Below are positions 36,230 through 46,856 of a stretch of 64,000 nt of DNA, piece by piece. The position numbers were made by a program, and so were the translations under genes. The stretch is from assembly GCA_023213395.1 (NCBI GenBank), contig CM041465.1:201197741-201261740 (forward strand), in the 5' to 3' direction. Each line of letters starts with the position of its first letter. Position 1 is the first letter of the stretch. This DNA is from Cycas panzhihuaensis (taxonomy: Eukaryota > Cycadophyta). Below the pieces are notes generated by a model, which saw only the letters and a program-made list of their open reading frames with translations, was not told where the DNA came from and did not search any database.

Positions 36230-38123
36230 TCATCTCCTAGTCTGTGTGATCCCTCTCCTAGGGACCACACTCCTCTGAGACTCCTCCTGGGTCTCTGTGA
36301 GCTCCCTACCTCGCTCCCCTCGTCTCGTGGCCTCCTTGGGGTTGTCATTGCTACATGGGTCTAAGTCCTGCTCCGTGATGACCTTGACACCACCATATCC
36401 TTGACCAGTCGATCGTATCGCACCTGGATACGATCCTGCTCTACCTCTATGAGGCACAACCTCTTTTTCATCCCTCGGAGTCTCTCCTTTAGCATCACCA
36501 CCTAGATATGGCTCCCCATATCCCTTCTGGCTCTGCCTTGGGCCTCTAGTACCTGTATGTGACTCTGTAATATGTCTCGCGTACCCTGAGCCTCGTCCAG
36601 CTCCCTCTACATCTGTCCCCTAAATGTTATTTGCTCTTGGGACTCTGTTACCCATATATCTCTTGCCCTCGCTAACGGGGCGAATGCTACCATGTGGGCA
36701 CCTGCCAATCTAGGTGCATCCTCGATCTGGATGGGCAGTTGCCCCTCTGCATATACTTGAAGGAACATCTCCCTCACCATGGCCTCTACTAACTGCTGGA
36801 TCTCCATGGTACTTGCAAATCTAACATACCATACATCAGTATATATCCAGCTGTATACTAAAATAAAACCAAATCAAACTATCTATCTAGCTATCAAATG
36901 ATGAGGAGGTTAGGTTTTACCTGCTATAGTTGCCAGCTCCTCTGCCTGTGTAATAGCTTATGCTCCTGGCTCCTCGCCAGTTGTTGGTACCTCCTCCTCA
37001 GGTACCACCTCTGCCTAGGCCTCTCTCCTCACTGGGACTAGCTCAACTATTGTCTCTCCAGATCTCCTCATGATCAGGCCGCTGAGCCCTCGCCACCGCC
37101 CCTACTCTCCTCTGTAGCCCCTGATGGGCCTACCTCTCTGTCGGCAAACCTTGATGGCCCTACTTCTCCTCCTACTGTCCCTGACAGGCCTACCTCTCCC
37201 ACAGGTCATGATGGGCCAACCCCATCTCCTCCATCTCCATCATCATCGTCACCTAGGAGCATCCCTGCTCTGCCTACCTCATCGTCACTATCCCACCTCA
37301 CTGCCCTGTAGGGATCTGCCACGTAATCTGTCATAGTGAGGAGGTCCAGCGATGTAGCCTCCACTGAACGTCGGACATGGGCCTGGTCCTCTGTCCCCCT
37401 CAGCTTGGTCTACCACTTGTGGACCATCAGGGCCCACTCTGTAATGTGGTTTGGTCCCCTCGTTGGTGCCACTGCTCCAAAATGATCGAAGAACCAACAC
37501 TGTAGCAGCGTGCTATATGATAGTCCTCCCCTGTCTATTGTCCTGATAGCATCCAGCTACGTGACGAGGTTTGCTGCTATCAGGGTGGCTAATCCATCCT
37601 ATCGCCAGCCTCACAGTGGTGTACTGCATCCATCCATCCCCTAGGGATGTCCCTATAGTTCTATTTCTGGGAAATTTAGAACAGAATGCACAATGTGATG
37701 AGCTTCCTCACCTGAGGAATCCTAGATATAACCATGGTCTGGAGAGGAACCCCTCTCCTCTCCCATCTGTCTACACCTGTAGAAAACATCGTTGCCTCCC
37801 TGTATGCTACCTCATTGCTAGGCAGTGCTCGCAGTGTAACCAGCCTCCCAATCGCCAGTACTCCTGGTATTTGCCTGATATCCCTCGGTGTCACTGTCAC
37901 GTCTCCCACCTGGGGTAGGTGGAAAACATGCCTCCTCCAGTCCCAGTGTGATACAATATCAACTAATAGTCTCTGGTCTGATGTGTATTGAGGTGTCTTC
38001 AGGGCCTTCAACATGCCACACCTCTGTAGGACCCCCTTGTCCTCCCTGGACATCATCTCGATGAAGCTGAGCATCACCATCCCTATGTTCTTGTGGTTAT
38101 CTATTATGATAACAGCCTATCAA
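36230..38123 (-). pseudogene. Antisense PMD-like gene in plus gypsy
   Basis: Runs opposite to gag-pol. The first recognisable part is VIIIDNHKNIGMVMLSFIEM near 38115-38056. A 134-residue frame (38080-37676) then holds DIVSHWDWRRHVFHLP, QVGDVTVTPRDIRQIPGV, then LVTLRALPSNEVAYREAT. The order HVFHLP-x-VGDVTVTPRDI matches the core of the plant mobile domain (FHLP-GEMTxTLEDV). Broken frames continue to 37288, then a Gly/Asp/Ser-rich hinge to about 36921. A GT-AG intron of 109 bases (36920-36812) joins a last exon beginning MEIQQLVEAMVREMFLQVYA at 36807 and ending near 36230 in an Arg/Glu-rich tail. The same structure recurs in the minus gypsy. Frameshifts and stops make this copy inactive. The PMD assignment is by motif order only. 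Confidence 0.72.
36812..36920 (-). other. Predicted intron in the antisense gene
   Basis: Donor CAG|GTAAAACC at 36920 and acceptor TTTGCAAG at 36813-36812, with a T-rich interior. The minus gypsy copy has the donor AGAG|GTAAGACA at the homologous place (48073) and an acceptor TGATAG at 48196. The two interiors differ far more than the flanking exons, as expected for an intron. Confidence 0.6.
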
Positions 38124-38262
38124 CACTATAAAAACCAGTCAAAATCAAGCTCATGTCAGTTCTCAACCCTTCTGACTATCTCTCAACTCTGTCTAATTAA
38201 AACTTGGGGCCTCTTGGCCCCCCATCTTCTTCTTTCTGTAGGTTTGCCTTCGTACCACGCTA

Positions 38263-38348
38263 AACTCTGTGGTATCGCAGAGTTTGGCTTAGGTCCCACA
38301 GCGATCTGGGCCCCGCGGTAAAGATCGCGGCACCACGATCTTTGCCAC
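38263..38348. repeat. Paired GC-rich palindromes upstream of the antisense gene
   Basis: Two hairpin-forming units. 38264-38287 has arms AAACTCTG and CAGAGTTT around TGGTATCG. 38314-38346 has arms GGTAAAGATCGCGG and CCACGATCTTTGCC. They lie between the antisense TATA box and the PMD exon. The minus gypsy has both units in the same order at 46640-46727. Confidence 0.7.
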
Positions 38349-38781
38349 AGTGTGAACGGCACCCCCCTAAAAGGGGGGGTTCTGCCCAAAAAAATAAAAA
38401 AAATCTTATGGGTGGACCCCTGTGGAGCCCACTGGGACCAGGGCTACCTAATGCCCAGGTCCCCCCTCTTTTTGGGTCCAATTCAAACTCTAAGAGGTCA
38501 CTATTTGCCCATATGGGGCACAAAAAATACATAAAAAACCAACAAAAAGCACTAAAATTGAACTTCAAAATGGGATGGGTTTCATGGGATCCACTCATTG
38601 GATCCAGCCTAGTTGTTGCCATCTCGCTCTGATGGTCTCGGTGACTATCTCCATGCTCTGATCCAACGGTCTGATCTTCCTCTGCATGCCTTTGTAGTCA
38701 GGTGGCACCCCGCTGCGTAAGGAAATGGCTCTGGTTTCTCTCGAGAGCTAGTGAAAATGAATCCATTTTCTGTCGAATTTT

Positions 38782-38790
38782 CTTATATAG
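38782..38790 (-). promoter_or_regulatory. TATA box of the antisense gene
   Basis: The minus strand reads GCCTATATAAGAAAATTCG, a strong plant TATA box, about 660 bases before the PMD reading. Upstream GGTACCCGTCGGGGCCCCC matches GGTGCCCATCGGGGCCTCC at the same distance from the TATA box in the minus gypsy (46190-46218). Conservation of this block in two separated elements supports a real internal promoter. Confidence 0.65.
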
Positions 38791-38799
38791 GCGGGGGCC

Positions 38800-39312
38800 C
38801 CGACGGGTACTGCCTCCATTTTTTCTCTCATGACAGCCGTTTAGACCATCCTATTTCCTTGATCACGTTTGTCTTCTAGCCTTGTCTCTTATTGCACTCC
38901 TTTAGCATCCTCTTCGCTCTTTCTTGCAAGTGCATTTATGGCACCTCATCATTATGCTTTTTCGCAGGGTCCTTCCATCTCGTTTTGCATGCCACTCCCG
39001 TGCATGCCCAAGTTTATACTTGTTTGGCTCATTTCGCCATCTTGGACTCGTTTTCACAGCTCTTTTCTACTCCTGGGGTCTCCAGGGGGAATGCTCCCCT
39101 ATCTGGGGGCATGTTTTGCTTCCCAAAGCAACCTTTGGTACCTTAGGGTGCCTTTTTCTGCCTGCTCTTAGGTAGTGGTCGGACTGCTTGCTCTCATCCT
39201 TGGGTAGCCTCATTACTAGGTCCTCCTACCCTTCACAGCCACTTATTGCTTGCCTTTTGAGCCTCTCTTTTGCTCCATTATTTTTTATTATTACTAGGAC
39301 TTTGTGTCACTT
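38800..39312. other. Spacer between antisense promoter and extra RNase H
   Basis: Non-coding in the sense of either gene. C/T-rich plus-strand frames here (for example 38869-39171) show no family motif and are not preserved in the minus gypsy. It may contain the splice acceptor or internal start needed to express the downstream RNase H, but I cannot show one. Confidence 0.4.
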
Positions 39313-39840
39313 ATGTCCCTCTACATTTTTATCGACGGTGGAAGCTGCGATAACCCTAGACCTTCTACTCCCGCTTGGATTCTTCGCAGCCTTCTGCTGC
39401 TGCTTGGATTCTTTGTAGCCCCTCTGGACACAATTTCTTGCACTCTAGGATCTTCCTCCCAGAGGCTACCAATAATGAAGCCAAGTACATAGCTATTATT
39501 GAAGCTCTCACTAATTCTCTTTATTTCCATCATGGACCTATCATTTTGCTTTGCGACTCTCAGGTTGTGGTGTCTCATCTCACCCAGGTTTACTAGGTGT
39601 GATGCCCTCACTTGAGAACCCTCGCTTCGACTGCTAGATCTCTCTTGGCTTGCTTCTTGTTTGTTGACATTCAGCACATTCCTTGGGCCCTCAATGTTGA
39701 GGTAGATAGTCTCATTCACCTTATCCTTGAGCATTGCCTTCCTCTTCTTACTAACCGTCCTTGAGGCTTGTCCAGTCGCTGTGTCACCTAAGCTCCAGGT
39801 CATCATATGCTTCGCCTTGTGATCCATTTACACCTCTGAA
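39313..39840 (+). pseudogene. Second, additional RNase H domain of plus gypsy
   Basis: Sense strand, after integrase and the antisense gene. Catalytic residues are visible: IFIDGGSCDNP (D, about 39328), LPEATNNEAKY (E, about 39459), LLCDSQVVVSHL (D, about 39549), and the terminal HIPWALNVEVDSL (D, about 39675-39715), then EHCLPLLTNRP. A 29-bp direct duplication (gcttggattcttcgcagcc at 39373 and its near copy at 39402) shifts the frame between the first and second motifs. The pattern is that of the cellular/archaeal-type RNase H known as an extra domain in Tat elements, distinct from the RNase H next to RT. The minus gypsy (45636-45200) and the element near 60.4 kb carry relatives. Confidence 0.82.
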
Positions 39841-40182
39841 ACCTAGCTGCTGATGAGGATAAACTATGGCGACTACTAGTTTGTTCACTAATCTCTTTTA
39901 CTTGGTTACACATATCTATTTGCATCTTTTGTAGTGGGGGCAGCCCCCTCACCCTTCATGTTTTCCAGTCAACTTCCAGGTGGCATATAGGTAGCCCCTA
40001 TATTGTCTCCACCCCTGCCTTCATATCCATGTATTCTGCCATGACACTCACTGGCACCCTTAACTACTGTTATGATCTTGATTTATATATCTACATACAC
40101 ATGTGCTACTGACAGTTGTGTTGCCAGCATTTGCCATTGCACCATACTTTTGAGCGGTGAGGCTCTACTGCCAAGGGGGCAG
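39841..40182 (+). other. 3' untranslated region and purine tract of plus gypsy
   Basis: Non-coding, ending in CCAAGGGGGCAG (40171-40182) directly before the 3' LTR. The same tract precedes the 3' LTR of the minus gypsy. Confidence 0.75.
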
Positions 40183-42901
40183 TGTTTCCCGGCTTTCAGG
40201 AATGGATACAGAGTGGTCGACATAGGTAAGTGCAGGTATGTTTCTCACCTTATTGATGTTTTCTTTTGTGAGGAATACTTATTTGCATGCTATGATTTCA
40301 TAGATGGTCCTATTATCATCTACACCTATCTATCCTATGACGACTACAGCAGGGGCATATTCCCAGTAAGTGTGACACCCCGGTGGCCATGTTACTTCCC
40401 GCATTCTACTCTACTCACCTTAAGACCCACTTGGTTCATGTCATGCTCACCCGTGTGATGACCCATCATCGTTTGGTCGACTTGTCACACCTTTGAGTCC
40501 CATTGTTGCTTCCCATAGGTCTCTCTCTACTTGTCTGCCTCTGGGCAGGTGGGTCTACCTCCTATTGGCCTCCTAGGTCACTGGTCCATAGCCCAGGCTC
40601 ATTGTTTGGGCCAGTTTTGGCCTCTGGTCCTACACCGTGATAGATTTCATGGTACTACGAAGTTTACCAAGGTATTGTGAAGTTTACCACAGTGCAACTG
40701 TCATGACTTATTTTTAAAAATTGTCATGGTAATTCTCACATTTATTGCAAAATTACCACGTGTCTCATGACTTAACTCACTGCTAGCATCACCCTAATCA
40801 CTCAATTAGGGTTGGGGCTGGGTATTTAAGTCTTACCCAACTCATTTTAAGGATCTTTTTGGCTCATTTTAGAAGGATCACAAGGAAAGATGCCCTGCTG
40901 TCTGTTGTTTCCTATAGCTCCACTACTGTTCCAGGATCTGCAACCACTCTCCAGCACCCAGTTCTCCTTTGGCTTGGTCGTGACATCTTCACAGCCCCTT
41001 ACATGCCTTGGAGAGGGCCTCCTTGAAGAGTTTCCAGGACTTCTTTGCCTAGGCAGCCATCAAGCAATCTCAAGTGCAGGACTTTCCTTCAGCTATCTTA
41101 GTAGGGACTCCATACCTGCTACTCTACAGCTTTTTTCTTTAGATTTCTTAGCCTCTTCTCAGTAGGTTTTGACAGAGGTAAACACCTCCCATCTTCTCCA
41201 AAGGTATTTATTGGTTTAAGTTCTTTCCTTGCCCAATTTATGCTCAGTTTTGTATGGTTATTTCTAGCTTATCTTGTCTTGCTTTTAGAGGTTACTTCTT
41301 GCCTTTGTCTTGGACTGTTTTCCCTACTGTTTAGGCTCCTTCTCCTATGTTTCACATCTAGGATAGCAGCCAAAGAGGGTTGCATAAGGTTTGGGATAGA
41401 GCTGGGTGGATTCTGCACCACCCTCACTCTCCCTAAGAGGCTCCCGCCCTCTAAACCTTCCTCTTTGTCCCTGTGCTACTCCTAGGGTGGGGCTAAGGGT
41501 TAGAAGCGTATTTCTAGTCATTGAAATCAGCATTTGCACCTGTTGCAATGCTAGTTTGTAGGGCTATATCTTCTATCCAGGTAACGCATAAGCCCCAGTT
41601 ACTTGTCCCTGGCTCAACCTTATTCTTAGCAACCCGGTTTGCTTCCCATAGCACTCTGGTTTGTTGGGGATCTCTTTGAGCTTCCTTGTGCTTTTGTTGT
41701 CTCCATTTATAGCCCTTTGTACAGCCCTACCCTTGCTGCCTTGTGGCTTCTTGAGGGAAGGTAGGGTTTCTCTTTGCGGGAGGTGGGCCACTCTGAGGCT
41801 TACCAACTTATCCACCATTCATTTAGATAGATTTCATCATAGTTTATTGTTGTAATCTTATGGTTCATGAATGCCAACATATATGTATAGAAGCTTATGT
41901 TTGGTACATACATATATGTGTTGTTGGGTTTCCACATTATGTTGCTAGCACCCTTTCTCCAGAAAGGGATATTCTCACTTACTTATAGGTACACGAAGGA
42001 TGCAAAGGACTCATCCCTTTTCCTCTCTCTCTTGGGTAAGTGTATGTACTCATATTTATTGTAGCACTTCATTTGCTACTATTACTTTCCTTTTTTCCTT
42101 TCTTGGCACTCTTGTGTCACTTCTGGGGAAGGTAAGGAAGCCCCACGCTTCACCCTACTGTGACCCCTCTTTCACCATGTTTTATGGAGCGATTTTGGAC
42201 ACCTTGTAGGAGTGTTGCCACTTCGATCGCGTCTTCATTCCAGGTATGTGTTCTTGCTTCATTTCATTTTCTTTCTCTTAGAAGATTTTACATGGTAGTA
42301 ATTAGACCACTTAAAAGAAAAGGGAAATTGATTCTTCTTTTGGTTTACATTCACTTTAGCACCTTTGTACATTGCATGTAGTATAGGAGAGGGTTTTGGG
42401 AAGACCTTCCTCCCAACCTTTTCCCTCTAGTTTGTAAGCTTTGCCCTTGCTATCTTAGCTTACATTGGTTTTACTCTGTTTGCTTGTGTGCCTTGGGCAC
42501 CCTCACCCTTTGATTACTCTTCATATTTCCCCTTGGTTTCCTCCACTCGTCTGAGCAACTAAGGGAGCCTAAACTGTAGGTTATTTGCCTAATTGTTTCT
42601 CTCTGTTATGGGGAACCCTTGAGGGTTTCTCTCCCTTCTCTTCTAGCCATCCAAGGGTGGGAGGACCCTTCTTCAAGATCCATCACAGCTACTCTTTTGC
42701 CTCCTCTTTTCCTAGTGGAAGTGGGGAATCGCCTTTTGGTAGCTAGGTACCATTCGCAGGTCCCAAACTCATGCTCCAGCACATGGGGTGCCCTGCATGG
42801 TATTTGCCTTGCTCGTAGGTTCTTGTCCGCACCCGATAGTGCCATTGACCACCCTCATTATTCCTACTCAGTTAGGTAGTAATCCCGTAGATGCACATCC
42901 A
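40183..42901 (+). repeat. 3' LTR of plus gypsy
   Basis: Begins TGTTTCCCGGCTTTCAGG and aligns with 26041-28756 throughout. The TATA box is at 40821-40830 and a palindromic block at 40640-40700. Ends ...GATGCACATCCA, followed by ACATA. The last four bases differ from the 5' LTR. Confidence 0.9.
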
Positions 42902-44789
42902 ACATACGGGAGCAAGTACGTGCAAAGAAATATGGCTATATGTATGTATCTCCTTTGAAAGTAAAGGAGATGAAACAATGGACTCACTAGCATATATTAA
43001 ATAACAAAAGCATTCAATGCTAACACTATTCCTTATTTTTCATATACAATTAGTTGTGTGATATGGAAAAAAGGGCAGGTGAGAAAGAGAAACGCTAATA
43101 GCCTCAGAATGGCTAACCCTCCAAATCTAAAATGCTCTACGCAATCTCCAAGCACCAAGCCAATGGCTAAAGAGAGTAAAACTACTCAGAAACAAGTGCA
43201 AAATAGATTTATGTGAATGAAGACAAAATTAGTAAAAGAGTTACAAAAGTTACAAATATTGCAAAATCTGCAAAATGCAACCTTTGTAAGTTTCTACAAG
43301 AACTAGCCCTTGAACTAAAGAGCTATGATTTAGGCCCAAATACTAGGTTGTGTAAGATCTTTAATGGCTGGTTGCAAATGTAGCAATAGGCTATCTGCGC
43401 TGCCACCAGTAGAGATCTCCACCTCAACAATTTCTTAGGGAATCAAGGAAGGTATGGAGATGAAAAGGGAAGGAGAGAAAGGGGCTACCCTAAAGGAGAA
43501 GGCGTGTTAGGTGCAAAACCCTGCCTTAGACCCCTTTTTCTCTATGTGAACCTCTTTCCTTGCTATCTTCTTAAGGAAACCCAAAGAAATCCAAGAGGAG
43601 GACATGGATAGGCTAACAAGAGGGAGGGTTTACCTCCTAATATAATGGGGAAAAAAGAAGAAGAAGAAAACTTTCTGTAAGAAGGACTAACAAAGGAGCA
43701 CTTGTGATACTCAAAGGAGAAATGAAAAATGATCTAAGAATACCTGGTAAAGGTAGATCTACCTAGTAGACTGAGTGAAGAGAAAGATCCCTTATGGTTT
43801 GCTAGAGGAAACCCTATAGTGCAACGGATGTAGAGTAAAATTACAATCAAGATGAGACTTAGAGCTTGGTAGGACGTTGGAGCATGATTCTTCTTTAGCC
43901 AACCTTGTTGTAGACCTACAACCTGCATTTCCTGAGCTATAAGTGCTGGTAGCTAGGTTGTAAGCCAAGTGCAGTAGAGTCAGAATCTGTTACATGGCAT
44001 TTTTAGAGAAGAGAGTAGACAAAAAATAAGTGAGAAGAGAGGAAATGAGGTGGATTTTGGGTTTTCAAACTAAACCCTAGCTCAATGAGTGATTAGGATT
44101 TAACCTGGGTGAGAATCCACTTACTTCCACATGGCAATTTTGTAATTAATGTGAAATTAGCCATGGCTAGTTAAAAAAAGAGTTATGAATAGTTGCCCCA
44201 TAGTAACTTAGTGGTACCACAAAGTTTGTAGCGGTACTGTGAAGTTTATAGTGGTGCAACCAAAAGTAAGACAAAAGGAAAAGTGGGGGAGCCTAGGCAC
44301 TCCCAAAAAGGGGGGAATCCTAGACCCTAGGGAGTATGCTATGATATCCAGGTAGCAAAGGGGGTTATGGGACCTAGAGGGACCACAACAAGTAGGAAAT
44401 GATGGCCAAAAACTCCTAAAAAGAGATTAAAGGTGGATATGGGGTGACAACCAAACCTAGGCGAGGTGCTAGGAGTTATGTCACACTAATGAGTTATGTG
44501 ATATAGGCTACAAAAGCCAAAAGGTACTTGGGGATGTCATGGAGATGATGGCAAAGGTTTGTGAAGTGTCATGGGATCTGTATCTCAAGTCATCATAGGC
44601 TAAAAAGTTGTCGAGATGTAATATATCCATGAAAATAATGCACAGTGATCATGCAGTTAATTAATCAGAATGCAATGTAGGTAATGTGCCTCTATTGACC
44701 ATTTCTAGAACTGACACAAGTGAAGATAGAAGCATACCTAAACTTACCTAATTCGAGTTGGCCATGTCCATTCCCAGTAGTAGGAAACA
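42902..44789 (-). repeat. 3' LTR of minus gypsy, proximal part
   Basis: Continues the LTR cut at 26040 and matches 54906-56794. On the minus strand it starts TGTTTCCTACTACTGGG at 44789. The purine tract CTGCCAAGGGGGCAG lies at 44804-44790. A TATA-like region is at 44070-44061 and palindromic motifs at 44205-44270. Confidence 0.92.
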
Positions 44790-45199
44790 CTGCCCCCTTG
44801 GCAGCAGAGCCTCGCTACTTGGAAGCATGATGCGATGGAAAATGCTAGCAATATAAAAGTTAGTAATATATAACAAATATAGCAGTGTCTTCAACCAAGG
44901 GCGGTGGTAAGTGCCGTGGCAGAATGCGTAGACAAGGAGATGAGAGAGGCAACATAGGGGTGGCCTATGTGTTGCCCTAAAGCCTAATGGTAGAGAAGGC
45001 AGATGAGGGGGATGCCCCCATCGTATGCATATAAGATGAATGGTGGTGATAGTCGTGAATATGATCAACTGAATACTACAAATGAAAGATATATACATAT
45101 GTGAGTTAAAATGATAAGGACTCCATACTAGGGGTAGTACGAAGGATAGAGCGAGGAGAGCAATCATAACAGTCACTATAATTTAACTTCATTAGTGGC
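44790..45199 (-). other. 3' untranslated region of minus gypsy
   Basis: Between the extra RNase H and the purine tract. No protein is recognised here, and a 142-residue minus-strand frame (45176-44748) crosses into the LTR and has no family resemblance. Confidence 0.6.
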
Positions 45200-45636
45200 T
45201 AGCTTTCGAAGGTATGAATGAATCACAAGATGAAGGATGGAACAGTCCTAAACAAGGTTGCTTAGGCGACCTGATAAGTTCTTCAAGGAGGATCATCAAG
45301 GAGAGGGAGACAATGCTTGAGGATAAGACAGACAAGGTTATTTACCTCATAATTGTGGTCTCAGGGAATGTGTCAGATATCTACAGAAGAAAAATAAGAC
45401 AAGAGGGACAATGACCTGAGAGTTGCAGAGTAAGACGATGGGACTATGGTAGAAACAGAGTGCATGATAAGGGCTTCAATAACAGATGTATACTTAGCTT
45501 CATTATTGGTGGCTTCGAGAAGGAAGAGCTTGGAACGCATGTAGTCATATCCAGAGGCGTCACAGAGGATCCATACAGCAGTAGAAGGGCCTAGGTTACC
45601 AAGACTTCCACCGTCAGTGAAGATGAGCAATGCCAT
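45200..45636 (-). pseudogene. Additional RNase H domain of minus gypsy
   Basis: The frame starting at 45636 reads LLIFTDGGSLGNLGP, then AVWILCDASGYD and LFLLEATNNEAKYTSVIEAL. It therefore keeps the first D and the E without the duplication that breaks the plus-element copy. It continues, after a stop, to HIP-DHNYEVNNL and LKHCLPLLDDPP near 45370-45290, where the last catalytic D reads N. This confirms that the domain is an inherited part of this gypsy family and not a local insertion in one copy. Confidence 0.82.
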
Positions 45637-46207
45637 GGTAAGGAGATGAGGGTCTCAGTCAGATGGTAGAGGAAGGCAAACGATGGCGAGGTTGATGAGT
45701 AAAGAGATGAAGAATAAGAGGTAGTGATAGGACTATGAAGTACTCGAAAGGCTATGAATAAGGATCGTGAAAGATAAGAGGGTCCTGAAAAGAGGCTACC
45801 TGGGGACGCAAGGACCAATCTGATGAAAATGGAGGAAATGGTAGTGACAAAACCCCTTTAGGGCCCTAAAGGTTGCTAAAAAAGGCCAAGGTGAGGTCCA
45901 GAATAAGGGGGGTGCTTCCTTTAGGAGCCCCAAAAGCTTGAACGGGCAGGTAAAATGGATCTAGAGCAGTGAATAGAGCTAAAGGAGTATAAACATGGGT
46001 ATGTTTTGGAGTGATATAAAATTTGACATGGAAGGGGTCTATGAGAGATTGAAGGGGTCATCATAAATGCACCAAAGAGTCTAAAAAAGGAGGCCACAGA
46101 GGTGAAACAAGGGACAGACCCATAAGGTAAAGGTAATAAGGGTGAAAAGATGGTTACAGGGGCTGTCACGGTAGAAAGAAAGGGGAAGGTGCCCATCGGG
46201 GCCTCCT
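45637..46207. other. Spacer between extra RNase H and antisense promoter, minus gypsy
   Basis: No recognised protein. It corresponds to 38800-39312 of the plus gypsy, though similarity by eye is limited to the promoter-proximal end (46180-46207). Confidence 0.4.
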
Positions 46208-46218
46208 CATATATAAAG
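46208..46218 (+). promoter_or_regulatory. TATA box of the antisense gene, minus gypsy copy
   Basis: CATATATAAAG, preceded by GGTGCCCATCGGGGCCTCC. Homologous in position and upstream block to the TATA box at 38790-38782. Confidence 0.65.
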
Positions 46219-46639
46219 GAAGAAGGGTGAAAATGAAGTTTACTTTCATGGGCTCACGATCGATCTGGATCCCTTCCCTTTATGCAGTAGAGTGCCGGTC
46301 GACTTCAGACATACACATCGAGAAATTTGACTGTTAGATCAAGACGAGATAATAGTCGATGCAACTAGGATGATGAGATGGTGGTGGGTAAGGCAGATCT
46401 AGTGAGTGGATCACCCCTTACCTTTTCCATTTTATCAATTGAAATTAGTGGTTTTTTGAAGTGGTTTTTGACCCCTTAAGGGAAATTTGGGACTCTCTGG
46501 AGCCTAATTAGGGCCTAGAGAGGGGGAGGACCAGGGCATTAGGTAGTCCTGGTCCTAGTGGACCCAGCCTTGGCCCACTTAGATAAAAAAATTAGGATTT
46601 TTAGGGCATTCCCCCCTTATTTATAGGGGGAGATATGGG

Positions 46640-46727
46640 CCCCATGGTAAAGATTGTGGTACCACAAAGCTTATCGTGGGGCAGCGGGGGCCATGTCAAA
46701 CTCTATGGTACCACAGAGTTTGATGTG
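46640..46727. repeat. Paired palindromes, minus gypsy copy
   Basis: The unit centred on GGTACC at 46658-46663 has arms of about 18 bases with five mismatches. The unit centred on GGTACC at 46707-46712 spans 46692-46727 with only two mismatched pairs. Same order and spacing from the TATA box as at 38263-38348. Confidence 0.7.
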
Positions 46728-46856
46728 GGGCAGAGGAACATAGTTAAGAAAAAGAAGAAAAGGAGCCTGAAAGGGTGTCCAACTCATCCTAACTAAATGA
46801 GAGGCATCCCAAGGGCAAGTAAACATATCATGGAGTGTTTAACTGACTCATAGGTG

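Larger units (their letters stand above)
26041..42901 (+). mobile_element. Plus-strand Tat-like Ty3/gypsy element with antisense gene and extra RNase H
   Basis: A 16.86-kb element inserted in the 3' LTR of the minus gypsy. The matching uninterrupted site is near 54890-54920 in the other LTR. LTRs of about 2.72 kb lie at 26041-28756 (end uncertain by 4 bp) and 40183-42901. ACATA stands at 26036-26040 and 42902-42906 as probable target duplication. In order: gag, protease, linker, RT, RNase H and integrase in one long frame (28912-35578, now with two frameshifts and many stops). Then come the antisense PMD-like gene (38790-36230), a second RNase H (39313-39840), a purine tract CCAAGGGGGCAG and the 3' LTR. 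Size, long LTRs, the CxxHx4Hx4C gag finger and RT wording place it with the Tat/Athila branch. Confidence 0.93.

Noticed and set aside
42892-42906. Alternative end of the plus gypsy 3' LTR at GCACA (42897)
   Set aside because: It would agree better with the 5' LTR inner end, but it leaves no target duplication. Ending at ATCCA gives ACATA on both sides. I kept the latter with a 4-bp uncertainty.
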